DNA of 25,126 bases from Prevotella sp. UBA6387 (GTDB taxonomy: Bacteria; Bacteroidota; Bacteroidia; Bacteroidales; Bacteroidaceae). Below, in pieces: positions 1 to 7,490 of this stretch. The position numbers were made by a program, and so were the translations under genes. The DNA lies in assembly GCA_002437565.1 (NCBI GenBank), contig DJQL01000007.1, positions 6,703-31,828 of the forward strand. Reading direction: 5' to 3'. How positions within the stretch are numbered: position 1 is the stretch's first letter; every line of letters begins with the position of its first letter. The notes beneath the pieces are model-generated. The model did no database searches. It saw only the letters and a program-made list of their open reading frames with translations, and had not been told where the DNA came from.

Positions 1-432
1 CACCGCCGCTACACGTCGGACGTGTTCGAGATGGCCGCGGCCATTGTCAACCAGACAAGCATACAGTGCATTGCCATTTATCCCAACAATCTCTCCGAAC
101 TGCCTGCCCACGAAATCAACTTCCTGAAGCAAGTGCCATCCACATGGGACGAGACGCGCTTCATCGACGGCTATCCTGGCAAATACGCAGTCTTGGCGCG
201 CAGGCACGGCTCACGCTGGTACGTAGCAGCACTCAACGGCACCGACAAGCCTCTCCAGCTGAACCTCTCGCTGCCCATGCTCGCCGGCAAGGATGTGGAC
301 TTCTATTATGAGACTGCCGACAAGAAGAGCCTGTGGCCTAAGTCGGCGGTAAGGAAGACCAAGGTCGGAAAGGACGGGAAGTTCAAAATCATGATACAGC
401 CAATGGGCGGCAACATCATAAACAGCCTGTAA
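1..432 (+). CDS. Glycoside hydrolase family 97, C-terminal fragment
   Basis: The reading frame is open from base 1 and ends at TAA 430-432, giving the last 143 residues of a protein that starts before the window. The stretch from about residue 40, with VPSTWDETRFIDGYPGKY followed by VLARR and a WYVAALNGT strand, is the typical end of a GH97 enzyme: the last turns of the TIM barrel and then the C-terminal beta-sandwich. GH97 enzymes act on alpha-glucosides or alpha-galactosides, and I recall members also reported to cleave beta-L-arabinopyranosides. The catalytic residues lie upstream of the window, so the specificity cannot be read. It ends 33 nt before the epimerase gene on the same strand, so it is probably part of the arabinose operon, which favours an arabinose-releasing role (inference). 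Confidence 0.85.
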   Translation, partial: HRRYTSDVFEMAAAIVNQTSIQCIAIYPNNLSELPAHEINFLKQVPSTWDETRFIDGYPGKYAVLARRHGSRWYVAALNGTDKPLQLNLSLPMLAGKDVDFYYETADKKSLWPKSAVRKTKVGKDGKFKIMIQPMGGNIINSL

Positions 433-465
433 GAATTATTTAAAGTCAATAAAAAAAATACCTCC

Positions 466-1650
466 ATGAACATTATTAAACTTGCATCAATCAGCTTTGC
501 TACAGCGGCATTCACTCTATCGGCATGCGCAACGGGCAAGGCTGCACGTGAAACGATATCAGGACTAAACCATGAACGCTTCGACTCAATCATAAACAAC
601 AAGAAGACAGCACTCTATACGCTGAAAAACAAACACGGAATGGAAGTGTGCATCACCAACTATGGAGGGCGCGTGGTATCGCTCGTGGTGCCCGACGACA
701 AGGGCAAACCGACCGATGTCGTACTCGGATACGACAACTTGAAGCAATATGCCGACTCGGTGAACTCGCCAAGCGACTTCGGCTCAGCCGTGGGACGCTA
801 CGCCAACCGCATAGCCAACGGCAAGCTGACTATCGATGGAACCACCTACCAACTCCCCCGCAACAATTTCGGGCACTGTCTGCATGGCGGGCCATCGGGC
901 TGGCAATACCAGGTGTTTGACGCGACACAACCCGACGACACGACGCTCGTGCTAACCATAGTGTCGCCCGATGGCGACAACAACTTCCCCGGCACGGTCA
1001 CCGCACACGCCACATACCGCGTGCTTTCCAACAACACGCTCGACATCAACTTCGACGCCACGACCGACAAGCCGACAGTAGTCAACATGACCAATCATAG
1101 CTATTTCAACCTCAACGGCGACCCATCCAAAGAGGGCACAAACCAGTGGCTATACATCAATGCCGACTCATTCACTCCTGCCGACTCCACCTACATGACG
1201 ACTGGCGAGATACGCTCCGTAAGCGGCACGCCAATGGACTTCCGCAAACCACACGCCATAGCCGAGACCATCGGCAGAACCGACTACGACCAGATAAGGA
1301 ATGCCATGGGATACGATCAGAACTGGTGTCTTAACACCTACGATGGCACGAAAGGCGACGACAGCCGCGTGTGCGCCGTGCTATGGTCACCGACTACAAG
1401 AATCGGACTGTCCATGTACACCAACGAACCAGGCGTACAAGTATACACAGGCAACTTCCTGGGCACGGGCATTAGCTGTAAGCATGGCGTGAAGTATCCC
1501 AAGCATGCGTCAGTATGCCTCGAAAGCCAGAAATACCCCGACTCGCCCAACAAGCCAGCATGGCCATCGCCACTGCTGCATCCGGGCGAGAAATATCACA
1601 GCCACGTGGCATACCGCTTTTGGACTGGCGACTTCGATATCAACAAATAA
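466..1650 (+). CDS. galM: Aldose 1-epimerase (mutarotase), predicted lipoprotein
   Basis: This 394-aa protein belongs to the GalM family, which interconverts alpha and beta anomers of free aldoses. Family signatures are GRYANRIANGK (110-120), CLHGG with the first catalytic-type His140, TNHSYFNL with His211, and CLESQKYPDSPNKP with the likely base Glu353. The N-terminus is a lipoprotein signal peptide with lipobox LSAC (18-21), so the mature enzyme should be anchored by Cys21 on the periplasmic side. It follows the GH97 gene by 33 nt and precedes the symporter by 25 nt. In this setting it most likely equilibrates arabinose (or galactose) anomers released by exported glycosidases before import. 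There is no clear Shine-Dalgarno; the start is fixed by the signal peptide. The family call is firm; substrate and anchoring are inference. Confidence 0.95.
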   Translation: MNIIKLASISFATAAFTLSACATGKAARETISGLNHERFDSIINNKKTALYTLKNKHGMEVCITNYGGRVVSLVVPDDKGKPTDVVLGYDNLKQYADSVNSPSDFGSAVGRYANRIANGKLTIDGTTYQLPRNNFGHCLHGGPSGWQYQVFDATQPDDTTLVLTIVSPDGDNNFPGTVTAHATYRVLSNNTLDINFDATTDKPTVVNMTNHSYFNLNGDPSKEGTNQWLYINADSFTPADSTYMTTGEIRSVSGTPMDFRKPHAIAETIGRTDYDQIRNAMGYDQNWCLNTYDGTKGDDSRVCAVLWSPTTRIGLSMYTNEPGVQVYTGNFLGTGISCKHGVKYPKHASVCLESQKYPDSPNKPAWPSPLLHPGEKYHSHVAYRFWTGDFDINK

Positions 1651-1675
1651 TCGCGAATAAAAACCTAAACTAAAA

Positions 1676-3427
1676 ATGAACTGGAACTCACATGAATTCG
1701 TATGGCTCGACTGGGCCGTACTCACAATAGGAATCCTCGGAGTGGTGTGGGCCGTATGGCACGCCATCATGAAGGACAAGAGAGCTTCGGCAGAAGAGAG
1801 CTCTTCCGACTATCTGTTCGGCAAGGGAGAGCCTTGGTATGTCATAGGCATGGCCATCTTCGCGGCCAACATCGGATCGGAACATCTCGTAGGTCTCGCC
1901 GGGACAGGCGCGAAAGACGGCGTGGGCATGGCCCACTGGGAAATGCAGGGATGGATGATCCTGTTCCTCGGGTGGTTGTTCGTGCCGTTCTACCAACTGC
2001 TCAACAACAAGCTGGGCAAGATCATCACCATGCCCGATTTCCTCAAGTTCCGCTACACTCATCGCACTGGCTCATGGCTGTCGATCATCACCCTCGTGGC
2101 CTATGTCCTCACCAAGGTCAGCGTGACGGCATTCACCGGAGGCATCTTCTTCGAGTACCTGCTCGGCATACCATTTTGGACTGGGGCCATCGGGCTGATA
2201 GCCGTCACCGCCTTCTTCACCGTCTTCGGCGGCATGAAGGGCGTGATGACACTATCGTCCATACAGACGCCAATACTCATCATAGGCTCCTTCCTCGTGC
2301 TTTTCCTCGGGCTCAACCTGCTCGGCGACGGCTCCATTGCGGCCGGATGGACGGCCATGATGGACAACGCACGCGCCATGCACGACGGATACGGCATCAA
2401 CCACATGTTCCATACCGACCCCCACGACCCCATGTACCCCGACTATCCGGGCTACGCCGTGTTCCTCGGAGCGTCTATCATAGGTTTCTGGTACTGGTGC
2501 ACCGACCAGCACATAGTGCAGCGCGTGCTCGGACAGCAGAAGGGCGAGGACAACGCCAAGGTCATCGCACGCGCCAGGCGTGGCTCCATAGCAGCCGGCT
2601 TTTTCAAGGTCCTGCCATGCTTCATGTTCCTCATTCCAGGAATGATTGCCATCGCCCTGCAAAACAAGGCTGGCTCTGGCTTCGACATGGGCACCACCGC
2701 CACAGGGCAGCTCAACACCGACGCGGCTTTTGCCGTGATGGTGAAAAACGTCCTGCCCACCGGCATCAAGGGCATAGTGACCGTAGGTTTCGTGTGCGCG
2801 CTCGTGGCTTCGCTCGCGGCGTTCTTCAACTCATGCGCCACTCTATTCACCGAGGATTTCTACAAGCCTCTGAGGAAGGGCAAGAGCGAGGTCCACTACG
2901 TGCTCGTGGGACGCATCGCGACGGTCGTCGTGGTGCTGCTCGGACTGGCATGGATGCCCGTAATGATGTCCATGGACACACTGTACACCTATCTACAAGG
3001 CATTCAGTCGCTGCTCGCACCTTCGATGGTGGCCGTATTCACGCTCGGCATCTTCTCGAAGCGCATCACTCCGAAAGCTGGCGAGTGGGGACTCATCGGC
3101 GGCTTCGCCATCGGCATGCTCCGCCTGCTCACCAATGTCATCACCGACTCGGGCAAGGCCGCCATGGACGGTGCATTCTGGCATGCCACGGCTTGGTTCT
3201 GGCAGACCAACTGGCTCATCTTCGAAATATGGCTGCTCGTGGCCATTATAGTCCTGATGATTGTCGTGTCGTGCTTCACCCCAGCCCCGTCAAAGGAACA
3301 GGTGGCGGCCATCACGTTCACGGCAGACTATCGCAAAATGATACGCGGCAGCTGGAACGTGTGGGACATCATCGGCTCGCTCGCGGTAGTGGCATTGTGC
3401 GCCGCATTCTATTGGTATTTCTGGTAA
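1676..3427 (+). CDS. SGLT-like sodium/sugar symporter (SSS family)
   Basis: This 583-aa inner-membrane protein has about 14 hydrophobic segments, as in the vSGLT/SGLT fold. Hallmarks are AANIGSEHLVGLAGTG (63-78), the discontinuous first core helix that carries sodium- and sugar-site residues, FFTVFGGMKGVM (180-191), and FWYWCTDQHIVQRVLG (271-286), which closely resembles animal SGLT proteins. It would import a sugar with sodium. Its place between galM (25 nt upstream) and araD (24 nt downstream) makes L-arabinose the most likely substrate, probably the function called AraP in Bacteroides. Arabinose versus galactose or glucose cannot be told from motifs. A 578-codon stop-free frame also runs through this gene in another phase and is a composition artefact. 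Confidence 0.93.
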   Translation: MNWNSHEFVWLDWAVLTIGILGVVWAVWHAIMKDKRASAEESSSDYLFGKGEPWYVIGMAIFAANIGSEHLVGLAGTGAKDGVGMAHWEMQGWMILFLGWLFVPFYQLLNNKLGKIITMPDFLKFRYTHRTGSWLSIITLVAYVLTKVSVTAFTGGIFFEYLLGIPFWTGAIGLIAVTAFFTVFGGMKGVMTLSSIQTPILIIGSFLVLFLGLNLLGDGSIAAGWTAMMDNARAMHDGYGINHMFHTDPHDPMYPDYPGYAVFLGASIIGFWYWCTDQHIVQRVLGQQKGEDNAKVIARARRGSIAAGFFKVLPCFMFLIPGMIAIALQNKAGSGFDMGTTATGQLNTDAAFAVMVKNVLPTGIKGIVTVGFVCALVASLAAFFNSCATLFTEDFYKPLRKGKSEVHYVLVGRIATVVVVLLGLAWMPVMMSMDTLYTYLQGIQSLLAPSMVAVFTLGIFSKRITPKAGEWGLIGGFAIGMLRLLTNVITDSGKAAMDGAFWHATAWFWQTNWLIFEIWLLVAIIVLMIVVSCFTPAPSKEQVAAITFTADYRKMIRGSWNVWDIIGSLAVVALCAAFYWYFW

Positions 3428-3451
3428 ACTATTCTTAAACAAACAAATAAC

Positions 3452-4168
3452 ATGACAGATATAGCACAACTCAAGGAATCCGTGTATCGCGCCAACCTCG
3501 ACTTGGTGAGACACAATCTCGTGATATTCACATGGGGCAACGTGTCGGGCATAGACCGCGAGAGCGGCCTGGTGGTAATCAAGCCGTCGGGCGTGCCCTA
3601 CGACAAGATGACCGCGGCCGACATGGTGGTGGTAGACCTGAACTCAGGAAAGGTTGTCGAGGGCAATCTCAACCCATCGTCAGATACACCTACCCACCTC
3701 GCCATATACCGCGCCTTCCCGGAAGTGCGAGGCATCGTGCACACCCACTCCACCTATGCCACGGCATGGGCGCAGGCCGGCAAGGACATACCGAACATAG
3801 GGACGACCCACGCCGACTACTTCCACAATGACATTCCTTGCACCGACGACATGACCGAGGCTGAGGTGAAAGGCGACTACGAGCTGGAGACGGGCAACGT
3901 AATAGTCAGGCGTTTCGTGCGCGACAACATAAACCCTATGCACACGCCAGGCGTGCTCGTGAAAAACCACGGCCCATTCACTTGGGGCACGTCGCCCGAC
4001 AATGCCGTATACAACGCTGTAGTGATGGAGCAAGTGGCGAAAATGGCTTTCGTCTCGCTCAGCGTCAACCCCAACACTACGATGAACCCACTGCTCATAG
4101 AAAAGCATTTCAGCCGCAAGCATGGGCCCAACGCCTACTACGGACAGAAAAAGCAAAGCAACAAATAA
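3452..4168 (+). CDS. araD: L-ribulose-5-phosphate 4-epimerase
   Basis: This 238-aa cytosolic class II aldolase-fold enzyme converts L-ribulose 5-phosphate to D-xylulose 5-phosphate, the last step of arabinose catabolism. The phosphate-binding region GNVSGIDRESG (29-39) and KPSGVPYDKM (44-53) is present. The zinc ligands correspond to His97, His99 (HTHSTYATAW) and His173 (VKNHGPFTWG). Asp78 in SSDTPTH and Asp122 in THADYF match the E. coli catalytic acid/base positions. Length agrees with E. coli AraD (231 aa). It lies 24 nt after the symporter and 21 nt before araA. In Bacteroides arabinose loci I recall a Nudix-type AraR regulator gene near here; none is present. The AraA neighbour supports AraD over the related UlaF and SgbE. 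Confidence 0.96.
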   Translation: MTDIAQLKESVYRANLDLVRHNLVIFTWGNVSGIDRESGLVVIKPSGVPYDKMTAADMVVVDLNSGKVVEGNLNPSSDTPTHLAIYRAFPEVRGIVHTHSTYATAWAQAGKDIPNIGTTHADYFHNDIPCTDDMTEAEVKGDYELETGNVIVRRFVRDNINPMHTPGVLVKNHGPFTWGTSPDNAVYNAVVMEQVAKMAFVSLSVNPNTTMNPLLIEKHFSRKHGPNAYYGQKKQSNK

Positions 4169-4189
4169 CCACTAAAAACTAAGATAATC

Positions 4190-5737
4190 ATGATCAAGGC
4201 ATTTGACAATTTCGAGATTTGGTTTGTAACAGGAGCACAACTTCTATACGGAGGCGATGCCGTGGTGCAGGTAGACAACCACTCCAAGGAAATGGTGGCT
4301 GGACTGAACGACTCTGGTCGCCTGCCAATTAAGGTGGTCTACAAGGGCACCGCCAACAACACCCACGAGGTGGCCGACGTGATGGCCGCCGCCAACAACG
4401 ACAAGAAGTGCGTGGGTGTCATCACATGGATGCATACCTTCTCGCCCGCCAAGATGTGGATTCACGGCCTGCAGATTCTGCGCAAGCCACTCCTCCACCT
4501 ACACACGCAATACAACCAGCACATTCCATACGAGACGATGGACATGGACTTCATGAACCTTAACCAGAGCGCACACGGCGACCGCGAGTATGCACACATC
4601 CTCTCGCGCCTGCGCAAGCCGCGCAAGACCGTCATCGGCTACTGGAAGGATCAGAAGACACAGGACCACATCGCCGTGTGGGAACGGGTGTGCGCGGCTT
4701 GGGCCGACGCGCAAGACTGCCTCATCTTGCGCTTCGGCGACCAGATGAACAACGTGGCCGTGACCGACGGCGACAAGGTGGCTGCCGAGCAGGTGCTGGG
4801 CTACCACGTCGACTACTGCCCGTTCTCAACCGTGATGGAATACTTCGACAAGGTGAACGACGATGACGTGACGGCTCTCGTACACGACGTTTACTTCAAG
4901 CAGTACACCGTGGCCGACGAACTGAAAGACGAGACATCGGAGGCTTACCGCAAGATATGGAACGCCGCAAAGGCTGAACTCACGCTGCGTCTCGTGCTCA
5001 AGGCTTTCGGCGCAAAGGGATTCACCACCAACTTCGACGACCTTGGCGACTACAACGTGGAGGAGACCGGACGCGGCTTCGACCAGATTCCAGGACTTGC
5101 GTCGCAGCGACTGATGCACGACGGCTACGGCTTCGGCGCCGAGGGCGACTGGAAGAGCGCGGCCCTATATCGCACCACATGGTTCATGAGCCAGGGACTC
5201 GAAGGCGGCACGTCGTTTCTTGAGGACTACACGCTCAACTTCGATGGCGACAACACGTCCATCCTTGAGTCGCACATGCTCGAAGTCAACCCCGACATCT
5301 CCGAGGAGGAGAAACCACGCCTGGAGGTTCACTTCCTCGGCATAGGCATACGCAAGACACAGACCGCGCGCCTCGTGTTCACCACGAAGCAGGGCCACGG
5401 CATCACCGCCACTGTCGTAGACATGGGCAACCGCTTCCGCCTCATCTGCAACGACGTGAACCTCATCAAGTCGAAGCCACTGCCGAAACTCCCCGTGGCA
5501 TCGGCATTGTGGATTCCAGAACCCTCGTTCGAGATTGGCGTGGGATGCTGGATGCAGGCTGGCGGCACGCACCACTCATGCTTCAGCTTCGGCCTGACAG
5601 ACGAGTATTGGCGCGACTACGCCGAGATTGCCGACATAGAGTGCTGCGTCATCAACAAGGACACCGACTACGAGCGCTTCCGCCAGGACTTACGAACCAA
5701 CGAAATCTACTACATGCTGAGCAAAGCTCTGAGATAA
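4190..5737 (+). CDS. araA: L-arabinose isomerase
   Basis: This 515-aa cytosolic enzyme converts L-arabinose to L-ribulose with a divalent metal. The N-terminal part contains FVTGAQLLYG (12-21), ITWMHTFSPAKMWI (78-91) and the HTQYNQHIPY loop (105-114). The metal and catalytic residues align with E. coli at a constant offset of +12: Glu318 in GFGAEGDW, Glu345 in TSFLEDY, His362 in LESHMLEV and His462 in GGTHHSCFS. No key residue is missing, and the length is close to the usual 500 aa. The gene starts 21 nt after araD and ends 23 nt before the kinase, so the three catabolic genes are surely one transcript. There is no Shine-Dalgarno, only an A-rich leader before the ATG, as is usual in Bacteroidota. 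Confidence 0.97.
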   Translation: MIKAFDNFEIWFVTGAQLLYGGDAVVQVDNHSKEMVAGLNDSGRLPIKVVYKGTANNTHEVADVMAAANNDKKCVGVITWMHTFSPAKMWIHGLQILRKPLLHLHTQYNQHIPYETMDMDFMNLNQSAHGDREYAHILSRLRKPRKTVIGYWKDQKTQDHIAVWERVCAAWADAQDCLILRFGDQMNNVAVTDGDKVAAEQVLGYHVDYCPFSTVMEYFDKVNDDDVTALVHDVYFKQYTVADELKDETSEAYRKIWNAAKAELTLRLVLKAFGAKGFTTNFDDLGDYNVEETGRGFDQIPGLASQRLMHDGYGFGAEGDWKSAALYRTTWFMSQGLEGGTSFLEDYTLNFDGDNTSILESHMLEVNPDISEEEKPRLEVHFLGIGIRKTQTARLVFTTKQGHGITATVVDMGNRFRLICNDVNLIKSKPLPKLPVASALWIPEPSFEIGVGCWMQAGGTHHSCFSFGLTDEYWRDYAEIADIECCVINKDTDYERFRQDLRTNEIYYMLSKALR

Positions 5738-5760
5738 CATAAAATAATATCATTTCAGCT

Positions 5761-7356
5761 ATGGCCAATCCCAAACAGACAATACTATCAGGGCATGCCG
5801 TGCTCGGCATCGAGTTTGGCTCAACCCGAATCAAGGCCGTGCTCATCGACGAGACAAACTCGCCCATCGCGCAAGGCGCGCACGAGTGGGAAAACCGCTA
5901 TGACGACCGGCTCTGGACATACGGCATCGACGACATCTGGAACGGACTCCAAGACTGCTACGCTGACTTGCGCAAAAACGTGAAAGAGCAATACGGCACG
6001 GACATAACATCGCTCGCCGCCATTGGCATAAGCGCGATGATGCACGGCTACATGGCTTTCGGCAAAGATGGCAACATCCTCGTGCCGTTTCGCACATGGC
6101 GCAACACGAACACTGGCAAGGCAGCGGCCGAGCTCTCCAAGCTCTTCAACTTCAACATTCCACTGCGCTGGAGCATCGCCCATGTCTACGAGGCTATCAT
6201 CGATGGCGAGAGCCACGTGAAATCGATCGATTTCCTCACGACGCTCGCTGGTTACGTGCACTGGAAACTCACGGGCAAGCGCGTGCTCGGCATTGGCGAC
6301 GCCTCCGGGATGTTCCCCATCGACTCCGCGACCAACAACTACGACGCGACCATGGCCGCAAAATTCGACCGACTCATAGCGCCGAGAAAGCTTGGATGGA
6401 GCATCCTCGACATCCTGCCGGAGGTGCTCCTCGCCGGCGACATCGCGGGCGTGCTTAGCGAAAATGGCGCACGGCTGCTCGACCCCTCGGGCAACCTGCG
6501 GGCGGGATGCCCGCTCTGCCCACCAGAGGGCGATGCCGGAACTGGCATGGTGGCCACCAATGCCGTGCGCAAACGCACGGGCAACGTGTCGGCCGGCACG
6601 TCGTCGTTCTCCATGATCGTGCTCGAGAAGCCCCTGAGCCGACCATACGAGGTCATCGACATGGTGACGACTCCATGCGGAAGCCCAGTGGCCATGGTCC
6701 ACTGCAACAACTGCACGAGCGACCTCAACGCCTGGGTCACGCTGTTCAAGGAGTATGCCAAGCTCCTTGGCGTGGACGTGAGCACGGGCGACGTGTTCTC
6801 CAAACTCTACAACCACGCCCTCGAAGGCGATGCCGACTGTGGCGGCCTGCTCGCATACAACTATTTCTCTGGCGAGCCCGTAGTAGGCCTTGAGGAAGGA
6901 CGGCCACTCTTCGTGCGCTCGGCTTCCGACCGTTTCAACCTTGCCAACTTCATACGCTCAAACCTGTATGCGTCGGTTGCCGTACTGAAAATCGGCAACG
7001 ACGTGCTCTTCAAGGACGAGCACGTGGAGGTTGACCGCATCACCGGACACGGCGGACTGTTCAAGACTCCCGTCGTAGGACAGCGCATCCTCGCCGCCGC
7101 CATCAACTCGCCAATATCCGTCATGGAGACTGCCGGTGAAGGCGGCGCATGGGGCATCGCGCTGCTCGCCGGCTACATGGTGAACAACGTGGGACAAGAG
7201 ACGCTTGCCGACTGGCTCGACCACTGCGTGTTCGCAGGCGACAAGGGAGTGGAGATAGTGCCTACGGCCGACGACGTGGCTGGATTCGACGCATACATCG
7301 AAGCCTACCAACAAGGACTTGCCATAGAGAAGGCTGCCGTGGAGAATAAGGAATGA
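5761..7356 (+). CDS. araB: FGGY-family kinase, probable L-ribulokinase
   Basis: This 531-aa protein has both ASKHA domains of FGGY carbohydrate kinases. The N-terminal phosphate loop is GIEFGSTRIKAVLID (16-30). Asp258 in PEGDAGTGM matches the catalytic base position. The C-terminal half has the nucleotide-binding GHGGLFKTP (429-437) and ETAGEGGAWGIALLAGY (456-472). By sequence style it is nearer to xylulokinase-like FGGY proteins than to E. coli AraB. Because it follows araA by 23 nt, ATP-dependent phosphorylation of L-ribulose to L-ribulose 5-phosphate is the expected job; Bacteroides uses such a kinase as AraB. Xylulokinase activity is the main alternative, but no xylose isomerase gene is nearby. 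A hairpin follows about 57 nt after its stop. Confidence 0.9.
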   Translation: MANPKQTILSGHAVLGIEFGSTRIKAVLIDETNSPIAQGAHEWENRYDDRLWTYGIDDIWNGLQDCYADLRKNVKEQYGTDITSLAAIGISAMMHGYMAFGKDGNILVPFRTWRNTNTGKAAAELSKLFNFNIPLRWSIAHVYEAIIDGESHVKSIDFLTTLAGYVHWKLTGKRVLGIGDASGMFPIDSATNNYDATMAAKFDRLIAPRKLGWSILDILPEVLLAGDIAGVLSENGARLLDPSGNLRAGCPLCPPEGDAGTGMVATNAVRKRTGNVSAGTSSFSMIVLEKPLSRPYEVIDMVTTPCGSPVAMVHCNNCTSDLNAWVTLFKEYAKLLGVDVSTGDVFSKLYNHALEGDADCGGLLAYNYFSGEPVVGLEEGRPLFVRSASDRFNLANFIRSNLYASVAVLKIGNDVLFKDEHVEVDRITGHGGLFKTPVVGQRILAAAINSPISVMETAGEGGAWGIALLAGYMVNNVGQETLADWLDHCVFAGDKGVEIVPTADDVAGFDAYIEAYQQGLAIEKAAVENKE

Positions 7357-7412
7357 TCATGTACTCCCAATATGTCAAGTAGAGGGAAACTCATGCCCAA
7401 AATAAACCATAA

Positions 7413-7456
7413 ACGACAATAGAGACAACATTGCCAAAGATTGTCTCTATTGTCGT
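7413..7456 (+). terminator. Perfect 16-bp hairpin between araB and the arabinofuranosidase gene
   Basis: The arms 7413-7428 and 7441-7456 are exact reverse complements of 16 bp around a 12-nt loop. It lies 57 nt after the kinase stop and 34 nt before the next start. It is followed by an A-run, not a T-run, so it is not a textbook intrinsic terminator on the + strand. I see no TAnnTTTG box between it and 7491. It may reduce read-through or protect the upstream mRNA 3' end, setting a lower level for the downstream gene. Confidence 0.6.
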
Positions 7457-7473
7457 CAATAAAAAAATTATCC

Positions 7474-7487
7474 TGATTAGGTAATCA
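7474..7487. promoter_or_regulatory. Short palindrome just upstream of the GH51 gene
   Basis: TGATTA, GG, TAATCA forms a 6-bp palindrome with a 2-nt spacer, ending 3 nt before the ATG at 7491. It could be an operator or a small translation-modulating structure. Palindromes this short occur often by chance in AT-rich gaps. Confidence 0.2.
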
Positions 7488-7490
7488 TAT

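Noticed and set aside
1702..3438. A 578-codon open frame in another phase of the symporter gene
   Set aside because: It is almost entirely Arg, His and Gly rich, has no family resemblance, and mirrors the well-supported SGLT-like protein; it arises from GC-rich codon use.
5821..6816. A 331-codon antisense frame within araB
   Set aside because: No motif or signal, and the opposite strand encodes a complete FGGY kinase with all family motifs; a composition shadow.
7413..7456. The araB hairpin as a standard intrinsic terminator
   Set aside because: It is followed by an A-run rather than a T-run on the coding strand, so only a partial or non-standard role is supported.
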